NCBI RefSeq assembly: GCF_014695775.1
Contig: NZ_JACJOX010000036.1
Coordinates: 119,951 to 183,950 of the forward strand
Direction of reading: 5' to 3'
DNA length: 64,000 nucleotides
From: Leptolyngbya sp. FACHB-60
Lineage (GTDB): Bacteria > Cyanobacteriota > Cyanobacteriia > Phormidesmidales > Phormidesmidaceae
Shown here piece by piece: positions 35,452 through 43,867 of the stretch. Under the pieces are notes generated by a model that searched no databases, was not told where the DNA came from, and was given only the letters and a program-made list of their open reading frames with translations. Made by a program: the position numbers and the translations under genes. Numbering within the stretch: the stretch's first letter is position 1; each line of letters starts with the position of its first letter.

Positions 35452-36582
35452 CTACCCCCGAATTTGCACAGGCATCACTAGATAGGTAATCTTAGTTTCC
35501 CCCAGAGGCACAAACACCGCTGGGCTAGTCGCCGCATTGCACTGCATTTGCACCTCGGTGGTGTCAAACGCTTTTAGCCCATCCAGCAGATAGCGCACGT
35601 TAAAGGCAATATCTAGCTCATCCCCGCTCACCTGAGCGGGCAGTTCTTCGTGCCCGCTGCCGACTTCTTGAGCTTCAACCGAGAGGGCGATGCTCTGATC
35701 GCCGGGGTTGAGGGTAATTTTGATGATGTCGTTCTTCTGGCTAGCCAGCACAGCAATGCGTTCCAGGCTGGCCATCAACCCTTTGCGATCGACTGTCACC
35801 TGGCGGGCAAACTGCTTCGGCAGCAGCTGCCGGTAATTGGGATACTGCCCTTCGAGCAAACGGGTAGTGAGGCGCTGTGCTCCCAGATCAAACAGCACCT
35901 GGGTTTCATCGAGCCGCAGGGCTACCGGCTCATTAGAGGTGTAGCCCTGAATCATGCGCTCTAGCTCACGCAGCGCCTTGGCAGGCACGGTGACATCCAT
36001 CACTGGGGTATCGGTGGCTGATTCGTCGGTGGTTTGCACCACAGATAGGCGGTGGCCATCGGTGGCGGCAAACTCTAGGGCATCAGTTGCAGAGAGCAAA
36101 TGCACGCCGGTAAGCACCTGCTTGGTTTCGTCGCTGCTGGTGGCAAAAAGCGAGCCGCGTAGGCCACTGAGCAGTGCATCAGCAGAGAGCGAAATCGCTT
36201 CGCCATCTTCTACTGTGGGCAGAGAAGGGTAGTCTTCGGCACTTAGGCCTCGTACCTCGTAGCGGCCAGAGGACGAGGTGAGGGTAACAGTAGTGCTATC
36301 GCCCTCAGACTCTAGGGTGATGTCTTCGTTTGCCAAGCGAGAAACGATATCGCCCCAGAGCTTAGAGGGCAGGGTGAGTGTGCCGGGTTCTTCGACCTGA
36401 GCGCTAAAGCGGCTTTCAATGCCCAGCACTTCGTCAAAGCCCACCAGGGTAACCGACTGGCTCTCAATATCGGCCTTGACCAAAATGTTGGCTAGCACAG
36501 GGCGGCTAGGGCGAGACGACACCGCGCGGCTCACCGACGACAGCTGGGCACTCAGCTCGTTCTGGGGGCAGATAAACTTCAT
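35452..36582 (-). CDS. dnaN: DNA polymerase III beta subunit (sliding clamp)
   Basis: 376 residues from ATG 36582 (MKFICPQNELSAQL). The processivity ring of the replisome. All three clamp domains are recognisable: SRAVSSRPSRPVLANILV, GVHLLSATDALEFAATDGHRLS, and the C-terminal FNVRYLLDGLKAFDTTEV with ITYLVMPVQIRG at the end. A longer frame to 36606 adds eight unconserved residues. In several cyanobacteria dnaN borders oriC, and the DnaA boxes immediately upstream fit that arrangement. Confidence 0.97.
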   Translation of the reverse strand: MKFICPQNELSAQLSSVSRAVSSRPSRPVLANILVKADIESQSVTLVGFDEVLGIESRFSAQVEEPGTLTLPSKLWGDIVSRLANEDITLESEGDSTTVTLTSSSGRYEVRGLSAEDYPSLPTVEDGEAISLSADALLSGLRGSLFATSSDETKQVLTGVHLLSATDALEFAATDGHRLSVVQTTDESATDTPVMDVTVPAKALRELERMIQGYTSNEPVALRLDETQVLFDLGAQRLTTRLLEGQYPNYRQLLPKQFARQVTVDRKGLMASLERIAVLASQKNDIIKITLNPGDQSIALSVEAQEVGSGHEELPAQVSGDELDIAFNVRYLLDGLKAFDTTEVQMQCNAATSPAVFVPLGETKITYLVMPVQIRG

Positions 36583-36719
36583 GGCAACGGGAAAAAAGAA
36601 ACGCAACTGGAGCAGAATTCCACCTTCGCAGATGCATTTGCAAGGGTGGGCTGGATTCCGTACTAGCAGTATCTCACCTTTGCAATGGATTCCCGGTTAA
36701 ACCGTTCTTTTTACAGAAT

Positions 36720-37100
36720 TTTGAAGGGCTGGATCCCTTTACCTGAGAGCTTTATAGCGTTTTTGAAAGCAGATACTTTTCGATTGGGCGTTCATCCTAC
36801 CACCCTTTTTTGTTCCCCTCAACGCTGCCCCTGTTAAGTAAGGTCTGCCTTCCGGAAGAAGAAAATTTAAAAGATAGTCGTAGTAGTAGAGCCTGTGAAA
36901 ACTGTGGATAACCCTTGAAGAGTCTGACAACTATAGGCTGCGCTGCTAACTCCGCTGGGGAAAACACCTGGAAAAAGATCTGAGGTTTCCACACCTTTGG
37001 AAGCCACTGCACCAACGTTCCCCTAGAACGAGAGGTTATCCCCTTTAAAGACAGGGTTTTCCACAGTTTTTCCGCTGTTTTCCCCAGGGAGATTGGAAAA
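36720..37100. other. oriC: Probable chromosomal replication origin (oriC) with DnaA boxes
   Basis: Upstream of dnaN. Exact boxes: TGTGGATAA at 36903-36911 and TTTTCCACA at 37057-37065. Near boxes: GTTTCCACA (36985), TGGGGAAAA (36956), TTATCCCCT (37036), TTTTCCCCA (37078) and TGTGAAAAC (36894). An AT-rich stretch (GAAAATTTAAAAGATAG) lies at 36860. This matches the dnaN-adjacent origin described for Synechococcus elongatus. A 72-bp repeat array follows. GC-skew reversal could not be computed. Confidence 0.72.
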
Positions 37101-37143
37101 AAAGATCACGAATTGTTACATTTCCTTCAATCTACGGCTTGTT

Positions 37144-37590
37144 TGGGATCCCAAACAGTGCTTTGAGGTAATCGTACACCTTTCGTCTAGATTTTGGAAG
37201 AGACTTTTTGCTAAATGGGATCCCAAACAGCTGATTTATGACAATCCTACACCTTTTGTCCAGATCTTGGGAGATCTTCTTGGCTGATGGGATCCCAAAC
37301 AGCTGATTTGTAACAATCCTACACCTTTCGTCTAGATTTTGGAAGAGACTTTTTGCTAAATGGGATCCCAAACAGCTGATTTATGACAATCCTACACCTT
37401 TTGCCTGGATATTAGAAGAGCTTTTTTGCTAAATGGGATCCCGAACAGCTGATTTAAGGTAATCCTACACCTTTTGTCAGTGTTAGAAGAGCTTTTTTGC
37501 CAGATGGGATCCCGAACAGCTGATTTAAGGTAATCCTACACCTTTTGTCAGTGTTAGAAGAGCTTTTTTGCCAGATGGGATCCCAAACAG
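37144..37590. repeat. Seven-copy ~72-bp direct repeat array beside oriC
   Basis: TGGGATCCCA or TGGGATCCCG recurs at 37144, 37216, 37288, 37361, 37434, 37505 and 37576, spacings 72, 72, 73, 73, 71 and 71 bp. Each unit reads TGGGATCCCAAACAGCTGAT, then AATCCTACACCTTTTGTC, then a purine-rich GAAGAG-CTTTTTTGC segment. Units diverge gradually and the two rightmost full copies are almost identical. The array is non-coding and AT-rich. Confidence 0.92.
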
Positions 37591-37722
37591 TTGCTAAGAC
37601 AGTTTTGTATGAGCACCTTGGATAGAAGGAAATCGTTTGTCCCTGTTAAGGGCACACGGATATACGTCCAGAGGACTCGCGATGTCTGTGTGGGATACCT
37701 TCCTACTGCGGAAAAATTTAAA

Positions 37723-38247
37723 TTAGGCGACGCCTGCGGTGACAGGTGTTTGGGTGGGGCTGAGGATTGCGGTTTTCATCACCAGTACAGAGCAGGTGGC
37801 GCGGTGCATGACGTGGTTGCTGACGCTGCCGAGCACCAGTTCTGACAAGCCGGTGCGGCCCCGGTTGCCGATGAGGATCAGGTCGGCTCCCCATTCTTGA
37901 GCGGCTTTGCAGATGACGATCGCTGGGGTGCCAATCAACTGCCGAAACTCGGTTGGGACTCCCGCCGTATTGGCGGTGGCGGCATAGCGACGCAGGCGAT
38001 CGAGGCTCTCATGTTCATAGCGCGTCCAGGCTTGTCGCCAGGCCTCTAGGTCAAGCTCAGTGCCGGGAGCCCAGTAGATATTGTTGAGCTGAGCCGACAT
38101 GGGCAGGGGGCTGCTTTCTTCTTGATTGGACAGGCTGTGCACCAGCAGGAGTGCGCCATCGGTGGCCTGGGCTAGCTCAAGGGCTTGGTCAAATAAGGCG
38201 TCGCTGGCAGGGCTGTTGTCTAGGGCTACTAAGATCTTGCTGTACAT
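37723..38247 (-). CDS. Universal stress protein (UspA family)
   Basis: 174 residues, cytosolic. It starts with the strand-helix KILVALDNSPASDALFDQAL; the ATP-binding loop is seen as DLILIGNRGRTGLSELVLGSVSNHVMHRATCSVLVMK, i.e. the G-x2-G-x9-G-S/T pattern that marks ATP-binding Usp. Length is normal with an internal insertion (~residues 45-80) common in cyanobacterial versions. A GGAGGAT ribosome site precedes ATG 38247. It lies 60 bp downstream of a small membrane-peptide gene and may share its transcript. Confidence 0.93.
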   Translation of the reverse strand: MYSKILVALDNSPASDALFDQALELAQATDGALLLVHSLSNQEESSPLPMSAQLNNIYWAPGTELDLEAWRQAWTRYEHESLDRLRRYAATANTAGVPTEFRQLIGTPAIVICKAAQEWGADLILIGNRGRTGLSELVLGSVSNHVMHRATCSVLVMKTAILSPTQTPVTAGVA

Positions 38248-38308
38248 GGGGTATCCTCCCGATAACTGAAGCGGATTGGGGGTGGAGCGAGGCGACCTAG
38301 GACAGCGG

Positions 38309-38422
38309 TCAATGGTGCTCTAGACGGGGTGTTAGCCAGCAGAGAAAGAGCACTAGCGCCAGGGCACCAAGTTCGGTGGCGAAATATAATGTGTCGTGGT
38401 AGGTCAGAGCTAGGAATAGCAT
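38309..38422 (-). CDS. Small membrane protein, 37 aa (unannotated class)
   Basis: Encodes MLFLALTYHDTLYFATELGA continuing to a hydrophobic LALVLFLCWL and ending in a short charged tail (TPRLEHH). One transmembrane helix is expected, roughly residues 13-30. A clear ribosome site (GGGAGGA) sits 7-8 bases before ATG 38422, and a palindrome GGTGCCGGGCACC lies just above it. It is on the same strand as the universal stress protein gene 62 bp downstream. No family is recognised. It is too short for standard gene callers and could be coincidental, but start signal and composition support it. Confidence 0.5.
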   Translation of the reverse strand: MLFLALTYHDTLYFATELGALALVLFLCWLTPRLEHH

Positions 38423-38672
38423 GGGCCGATCCTCCCGGTGCCCGGCACCTTTAGGGAAGGTTCTTGGCAACCGATGCCCTTAATTCCATTGTCCTGCGGG
38501 GTCTTAGGATGTGCGAAGGACCGCAACGAAGCTTGATGTGCGATCGCATTTCATTACCTTCCGCCAGAGAAATGGGGGCTGCAAGTTGTGAGTGTTGAGG
38601 TTTAAGTTTTGGGTTCTCTCGGTCAAGCGCCAATTCAAAACTCAAAATTCAAAACTTAGAACTCCCTGCCTT

Positions 38673-40166
38673 CTAGCCTGGTACAGATGCCTCAAACGCC
38701 CGCCCATCTTCGCGGCAGATTTCAAAGATCATGTTGCGACCCGACAGCGCCACGATGGGCAGGCTGCCACCCGGCTCGGTCCACTGGCTGACCATGTAGA
38801 AGTTGTCTAAGCCGGGCAGACGTTTGGGCACACCTTTAATCATTAGCGGCAGAGTATCTTTGGTGAGCAGCCAACCGCAGCTGGCACCCTGCCAGTTGCC
38901 GGTCAATTTTTCGTAGCTGACAGGGGTAATGACATCCATATACTCGATAGCCGATCGCAGTCCGGGATAGAACTCTTCCATGCGATCGATCAAACGCTCG
39001 GCTTGTAGAGGGGCGTCGTCGCGGCCTTGCCAATCGCTGTAGTGGGTGGTGACCATCAGACTCACAATCGATTTGCCAGCAGGGGCCAGGGATGGATCAA
39101 AGCAATAGTGTTTGACGCCAATTTCGGCGTGGGGCTGGTTGGCGATCGCGATCGGCTCCTCTAGCAAATGCGTCACCCAGTGGGGCCGGTGCGAAAAATC
39201 CATATCTACCCCCAGCGACACCTGAAACTGGGAATGCAGTGGCAGGTGCCCGTCGTAGAGCTTCTCAACTCTGCGGTTGACGTACTCACCCTTGAGCAGG
39301 TCAAAGATCGTGCGGCGACCGTCGCAGGCAGAGATCACGCGGGCTGCTCGGTGCTCGTTGCCGTTGGTCAGGCGTACCCCTACGGCCTGGTCATGCTCCA
39401 CCAGCACGCGCTCTACGGGTGTTGCGTAATGGATTTCGCCGCCTAGCTCTAGGTAGCGCTGCTCGATCGCACGGGAAAATGCGATCGCCCCCCCGACCGG
39501 CGAGCCCGCGTTGCCGTTATCTAAATAGGCCAGCAGCGACATGCCCACCATCACTGGCACATCGGGCCAGGCAAACATGTGGGGCATCGCCGATCGCAGA
39601 AAGGGATTTTTTGCCTGTCCTGCCAGGTCGCTCAGCGACAGCTGACTCCACTTGCCCAGCACCCCCATAAACGGCAGCACCTGCTTGCCCAACCGCGCCC
39701 AGTCTGCCGCCGTCATCAGCGACTTGGGCTTTTGCTGCAACATCGACAGGTCGAAGTTCTTAAAGGTGCGCACCCCCTTGCAGAAGCCCTCGATCAGCTT
39801 GGCATCTTCAGGGGCCAGAGCCAGCAAGTGCGCTTGCAGTTCGTCGGGCTGGCTATGCACCCGCAGCACCTCCCCCTGGGAGCCGTGGATCTGCATGAAC
39901 TCCGCCTGGTTGGTAAACTCGATGCCCTCAAAAGCACCCAGCTCGCGCCACAGCTCGTAGAAGGGCTGTCCCTCCCCCGTGCCAAAGATGTAGTGAATGC
40001 CAGCGCCAAAGGTGTAGCCCTGGCGCGTCCATGCCGTACAGAGCCCTCCCGGCTGGTCGTGGGCCTCAACAATGACGCTGCGGTAGCCATTCATTTGGGC
40101 GTAGCACCCGGCGGCCAGCCCCGAAATGCCAGCGCCAATGATGATGATGTCTGCGGTGGGGGCCAT
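38673..40166 (-). CDS. CrtISO/phytoene desaturase-like FAD oxidoreductase
   Basis: 497 residues. The N-terminal dinucleotide fold is clear (DIIIIGAGISGLAAGCYAQMNG, EAHDQPGGLC), followed by FGAGIHYIFGTGEG. The C-terminal region has PGLDNFYMVSQWTEPGGSLP, where carotenoid and retinol desaturases/isomerases close the FAD site. It belongs to the NAD(P)/FAD-dependent carotene isomerase/RetSat-like group. Substrate could be a carotenoid or another polyene. Divergent from comM with ~300 bp between starts. Confidence 0.87.
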   Translation of the reverse strand: MAPTADIIIIGAGISGLAAGCYAQMNGYRSVIVEAHDQPGGLCTAWTRQGYTFGAGIHYIFGTGEGQPFYELWRELGAFEGIEFTNQAEFMQIHGSQGEVLRVHSQPDELQAHLLALAPEDAKLIEGFCKGVRTFKNFDLSMLQQKPKSLMTAADWARLGKQVLPFMGVLGKWSQLSLSDLAGQAKNPFLRSAMPHMFAWPDVPVMVGMSLLAYLDNGNAGSPVGGAIAFSRAIEQRYLELGGEIHYATPVERVLVEHDQAVGVRLTNGNEHRAARVISACDGRRTIFDLLKGEYVNRRVEKLYDGHLPLHSQFQVSLGVDMDFSHRPHWVTHLLEEPIAIANQPHAEIGVKHYCFDPSLAPAGKSIVSLMVTTHYSDWQGRDDAPLQAERLIDRMEEFYPGLRSAIEYMDVITPVSYEKLTGNWQGASCGWLLTKDTLPLMIKGVPKRLPGLDNFYMVSQWTEPGGSLPIVALSGRNMIFEICREDGRAFEASVPG

Positions 40167-40463
40167 AGGGTGAAAGAAAGAAGAATAAAGATTGAACTGG
40201 GGAAGAGCTTGATGAACTGAAGTTTTGAAACGCTTGAGGAGCCTAATCGATGCTTTGCTTGCACCTATAGATAGATGGTGAGAAGCGATCGCTACCTAAC
40301 GCTAGATCGCAACGGTGAACAGCCGGCCAGGCTTCAGAATTTTTGAGGAAATCAAGCTTTCGCTCTGCGCTAAATGGCTGGATTGAATGGGGTGCGATCG
40401 CCCCACACCCGAGTTTGCCCGTTTGACTGGGCACCCTAAAGGCCAAATCAAGGAAATTGCATC

Positions 40464-41990
40464 ATGCTAGCAAGGGTTTGGAGCGCGGCACTGGTGGGCA
40501 TCGATGCCCTCAAAGTTGGGGTCGAAGTCGATATTTCTGGTGGTCTGCCCGGTGTGGTCGTCGTGGGCCTGCCCGATACCGCCGTGCAAGAATCCCGCGA
40601 GCGGGTTAAGGCCGCGCTCAAGAATGCTGGCTTTCCCTTCCCCATGCGCAAGGTGGTGATCAACCTCACCCCCGCCGACCTGCGCAAAGAAGGCCCCATT
40701 TTTGACCTGCCCATCAGCGTGGGCATTCTCGCCGCCTCTGAACAGGTGAATACTGACGCCCTCAACGACCTGCTGTTCTTAGGGGAAGTCTCCCTCGACG
40801 GCAGCCTACGGGCGGTGGCTGGCGTACTGCCGATCGCAGCAGCAGCGCAAAAACTCGGCATTCGCGGTCTGGTGGTGCCCACCGACAACGGACGCGAGGC
40901 CGCTGTGGTGCCAGGACTCACAGTCTATAGCTTCAGCCACCTGTCCGAGGTAGCCGATTTTCTCAACAATCCATCGAGCCACAATCCCGTGGTGGTCGAT
41001 ACCAAACTGGCGATGAACTCCGCTCCAGACGCGCTGGATTTGCGAGATGTCAAAGGCCAAGCCCAGGCCCGCCGTGCCCTGGAGATTGCTGCGGCGGGTG
41101 GCCATAACTTGGTTTTTGTCGGCCCACCAGGCAGCGGTAAGACTATGCTGGCCCGTCGTTTACCCTCGATTCTGCCGCCGCTGCAATTTGAAGAAGCCCT
41201 AGATGTGACACAGATTCACTCTGTGGCGGGTCTGCTAAAGGAGAAAGGAACACTGGTGAATACGCGCCCCTTTCGCAGTCCTCACCACTCTGCCTCTGGT
41301 CCCTCATTAGTCGGCGGCGGCAGCTACCCCAAGCCAGGGGAAATCTCTCTGGCCCACCGAGGCATCCTTTTCCTGGATGAACTGACAGAATTTAAGCGCG
41401 ACGTGCTGGAGTACTTACGCCAGCCTCTTGAGGATGGCTACGTCACCATTACCCGCACCCGCCAGTCTGTCGTCTTCCCCGCTCAGTTCACCCTGATTGC
41501 CAGCACCAACCCCTGTCCCTGCGGTTTCTACGGTGACTCGGTGCAGCCCTGCACCTGTAGCCCCCGCAGCCGCGAAAACTACTGGTCGCGCCTCTCAGGT
41601 CCCCTGATGGATCGGATTGATTTGCAGGTGGTGGTCAGCCGCATCAAGCCTGAAGAGATGACTCAGCACCAGCCGGGGGAGGCCTCAGAACCGGTGCGCG
41701 ATCGCGTCCAAGCCGCCCGGCAACGCGCCCACGATCGCTTCAAAACTGAACCTGGCTTGCAGTGTAACGCCGACATGCAGAGCCGTCACCTCAAGCATTG
41801 GTGCCCGCTGGATGACACCAGCAAAACTCTGCTAGAGGGAGCCGTGCGCAAACTAGGGCTGTCGGCTCGCGCCATGGATCGCATTCTCAAAGTCGGCCGC
41901 ACCATCGCTGATTTGGATGGCGCTGAGCACCTGCAAACCCACCACATTGCCGAAGCGATTCAGTACCGCACTATCGATCGCATGCAATGA
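40464..41990 (+). CDS. comM: YifB/ComM family Mg-chelatase-like AAA+ ATPase
   Basis: 508 residues. N-terminal Lon-like ChlI domain (VEVDISGGLPGVVVVGLPDTAVQESRERV) and a AAA+ core with Walker A GPPGSGKTMLARRLPSILPP and Walker B ILFLDELTEF. A cysteine cluster (NPCPCGFYGD, CTCSP) precedes the arginine finger region (GPLMDRIDLQV), and a C-terminal domain ends HIAEAIQYRTID. ComM is a branch-migration helicase in natural transformation, so the gene suggests competence-linked recombination. The start at ATG 40464 matches the family MLARVWSAAL. Confidence 0.94.
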   Translation: MLARVWSAALVGIDALKVGVEVDISGGLPGVVVVGLPDTAVQESRERVKAALKNAGFPFPMRKVVINLTPADLRKEGPIFDLPISVGILAASEQVNTDALNDLLFLGEVSLDGSLRAVAGVLPIAAAAQKLGIRGLVVPTDNGREAAVVPGLTVYSFSHLSEVADFLNNPSSHNPVVVDTKLAMNSAPDALDLRDVKGQAQARRALEIAAAGGHNLVFVGPPGSGKTMLARRLPSILPPLQFEEALDVTQIHSVAGLLKEKGTLVNTRPFRSPHHSASGPSLVGGGSYPKPGEISLAHRGILFLDELTEFKRDVLEYLRQPLEDGYVTITRTRQSVVFPAQFTLIASTNPCPCGFYGDSVQPCTCSPRSRENYWSRLSGPLMDRIDLQVVVSRIKPEEMTQHQPGEASEPVRDRVQAARQRAHDRFKTEPGLQCNADMQSRHLKHWCPLDDTSKTLLEGAVRKLGLSARAMDRILKVGRTIADLDGAEHLQTHHIAEAIQYRTIDRMQ

Positions 41991-41996
41991 AGTCAT

Positions 41997-42587
41997 CTAT
42001 GGCTTGAGATACCCCTTCGCTACAGACTCTTCAATCACCTCCAGCACGAAGGGCCATAGCTCTGGAGCACCTTTTTCTACCGGGGCCATACGCTGCATCA
42101 CCTGGGCCTGGCAAATGCCGTGCTGCCTCCAGGTGCCGCCGCCGGTTTGCCAGTTGTGCAGCAGGGGTTGAATTCGATCGAGCGAGGCTGCAAAGCGGGC
42201 GGTGGGGCTGGCTTGGGCCTCAAACTCGTCCCACAGCTGGCGGAGATCTTGAGCGATCGCCTCGGGCAGCAGACCAAAGATGCGATCGGCGGCCCGCTGC
42301 TCACGCTCACCCTTGTCGTCATGCCCAGCGGCGTCATAACAGAAGGTATCGCCCGCATCGATTTCTACCAAGTCGTGAACAAGCACCTGGTGAATTGCCC
42401 GCTGCATATCTACCTCGGCGGGAGCGTATTCTGCCAGCACCAGGGCCATCATCGCCAGGTGCCAGGAATGCTCGGCACTGTTCTCGCGGCGGGAGGCATC
42501 CATCAGCTGGGTTTGACGCAAAACCTGCTTGAGCCGGTCGATTTCGACCACAAAAGCAATTTGTTGCTGGAGTCGTTGGCTGGTCAT
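41997..42587 (-). CDS. HD domain-containing phosphohydrolase (YfbR/5'-deoxynucleotidase-like)
   Basis: 196 residues from ATG 42587 (MTSQRLQQQIAFVVEIDRLK). HD-family metal ligands are seen in NSAEHSWHLAMMALVL and QVLVHDLVEIDAGDTF, with a later Asp in ASLDRIQPLLHNW. The protein fits the HD_3 group, which includes 5'-deoxynucleotidases. The frame open to 42641 overlaps the SRP RNA and is not used. Convergent with comM, stops 6 bp apart. Confidence 0.88.
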   Translation of the reverse strand: MTSQRLQQQIAFVVEIDRLKQVLRQTQLMDASRRENSAEHSWHLAMMALVLAEYAPAEVDMQRAIHQVLVHDLVEIDAGDTFCYDAAGHDDKGEREQRAADRIFGLLPEAIAQDLRQLWDEFEAQASPTARFAASLDRIQPLLHNWQTGGGTWRQHGICQAQVMQRMAPVEKGAPELWPFVLEVIEESVAKGYLKP

Positions 42588-42610
42588 AGAGGCAAGTGTT
42601 ATAATGGAGG

Positions 42611-42709
42611 GGACTCGGACCCATGCGGTCGCAACGCCCAAATCATGTCAGGACCGGAAGGTAGCAGCATTACGGGATGCTTGTGACAGGCGTGGACTCC
42701 GGGTCTTTT
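42611..42709 (+). ncRNA. ffs: Signal recognition particle RNA, bacterial small type (4.5S)
   Basis: The conserved apical domain is present: GTCAGGACCGGAAGGTAGCA followed by GCATTACGGGATGC and TGTGACAGGCGTGG. The GGAA tetraloop and the asymmetric AGCAGC internal loop that bind Ffh are both visible. The ends pair: GGACTCGGACCC near 42611 with GGACTCCGGGTC near 42694-42705, followed by TTTT. Ends are estimated to within a few bases. It lies divergent from, and just upstream of, the HD phosphohydrolase gene. Confidence 0.93.
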
Positions 42710-42921
42710 AGTTTGGCGCTTAAGTGGGACTTCGCTACACCATTTAAGCCGCTAGAGTAACGTAAGATTTCTGACTGTCCTCAATTTTGCTAGTTTTGCT
42801 TAGCCTGGGGCTAGGGGGGTGGGGTTTTCCGCCTTAGCCGGTGTGCCATTGCCCCTGGTCATTGGGCCAGCATCTTCTCTAAGCTGGCAATGTATACAGA
42901 GCAATGGGGAGGCTGCCAACT

Positions 42922-43293
42922 ATGGCCAGTTTTGGAGATTTGGTGAAAAAGGCGTTTTATCTGGGAGTTGGGGTCGCTTCCTACGCAGGTGAGAAGGCGG
43001 GTGACACCCTCAAAGATTTGCGCGAGCAGACCCAGGGTATCGTCAATGAACTGGTGGCGCGAGGCGAGATCACGGCTGAGGAGGCCCAGCGCCTGGTAAA
43101 TGAGATGGTCAACCGCGCCCAAGATGCGGCAGTTTCTCCCCCTGAAAACCTACCGCAGCCCCGACCCATTGAAATTTTGGACGACGATGCCCCTGTGGCT
43201 AACACTACGGAGGCCCAAACAGCCGCCCTGCGTGAGCAGGTAGCTACTCTGCGCCAAGAATTAGAAACTCTGAAACAAAAGTCGAGCAACTAG
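42922..43293 (+). CDS. Phasin-like small helical protein
   Basis: 123 residues from ATG 42922, chosen because GGGGAGG sits ahead of it. The sequence begins ASFGDLVKKAFYLGVGVASYAGE, contains EQTQGIVNELVARGEITAEE and ends in a coiled coil (ALREQVATLRQELETLKQK). This is the layout of the phasin/poly(hydroxyalkanoate) granule-associated family widespread in cyanobacteria, but the granule link is unproven here. The next gene starts 5 bp downstream, forming a two-gene operon ended by a strong hairpin. Confidence 0.75.
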   Translation: MASFGDLVKKAFYLGVGVASYAGEKAGDTLKDLREQTQGIVNELVARGEITAEEAQRLVNEMVNRAQDAAVSPPENLPQPRPIEILDDDAPVANTTEAQTAALREQVATLRQELETLKQKSSN

Positions 43294-43297
43294 CCCC

Positions 43298-43828
43298 ATG
43301 GATGACTGGTCTAAGCAATTGTTTGATGCCTTTGGCAATGCCGTGCAGGATTTTACCCAGCAGGTCTCTGAGGATACAGAGCGTTGGCTCGATAACCTGG
43401 TTGAACAGCTGGCTAGTGCTTCCGACGCTCTAGTGCAGAAGACGGATCAGTGGGCTGAGCAGGTGCAAGAAGCCATTGACCCTGAAATCGATCGCATTGC
43501 AGTCGAGTTCAACCATGTAGTAGAGCCGCTTCGAGTGACGGTCAATGCTGAAATTGACGATGTGGCTGATGAGCTCAACGAAATTTTAGGGCCACTGTTG
43601 GCGGGGCTCTCAGGCATTGACCAGTGGTTTGAAGAGGTCTCAGGCCCTTTCAACAGCACTGTGGAACCCCTGCTGCAAAACTATCCGGCCTGTGTAGGCT
43701 GTCGTAATTTCTGCGGCCAGTCCTACGGCGGCAATACGTTGGTGTGCGCTATGCACCCCTATGGCCCCGAAGAAGAACGTCAATGCTCCGACTGGGAAGC
43801 TGTCTGGCCGCAAACCAAGGATCAATAG
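43298..43828 (+). CDS. Conserved cyanobacterial protein with C-terminal Cys motif
   Basis: 176 residues. The first ~125 residues are amphipathic helix (many Glu/Asp/Val, e.g. VQEAIDPEIDRIAVEF). The last ~50 hold CVGCRNFCGQSYGGNTLVC followed by AMHPYGPEEERQCSDWE, with five cysteines and a histidine that could bind a metal or cluster. Homologous tails occur across cyanobacteria as hypothetical proteins. It follows the phasin-like gene by 5 bp and probably acts with it; function unknown. Confidence 0.78.
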   Translation: MDDWSKQLFDAFGNAVQDFTQQVSEDTERWLDNLVEQLASASDALVQKTDQWAEQVQEAIDPEIDRIAVEFNHVVEPLRVTVNAEIDDVADELNEILGPLLAGLSGIDQWFEEVSGPFNSTVEPLLQNYPACVGCRNFCGQSYGGNTLVCAMHPYGPEEERQCSDWEAVWPQTKDQ

Positions 43829-43831
43829 ACA

Positions 43832-43867
43832 GTAAGCGGGGTTTGATCTAGGTCAAACCCCGCTTAC
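43832..43867. terminator. Bidirectional terminator between the Cys-motif gene and thiD
   Basis: Perfect 15-bp stem GTAAGCGGGGTTTGA / TCAAACCCCGCTTAC with a 6-base loop, lying between two convergent genes and overlapping the end of thiD. T-runs are weak on both sides. Confidence 0.8.

Noticed and set aside
37144..37590. CRISPR-like array
   Set aside because: The whole ~72-bp unit is repeated; there are no variable spacers between short identical repeats and no cas genes nearby.
38578..38670. Repeat-like AATTCAAAACTCAAAATTCA sequence as a mobile element
   Set aside because: It resembles a dispersed cyanobacterial repeat, but only one copy is present in this window, so no boundary or family can be shown.
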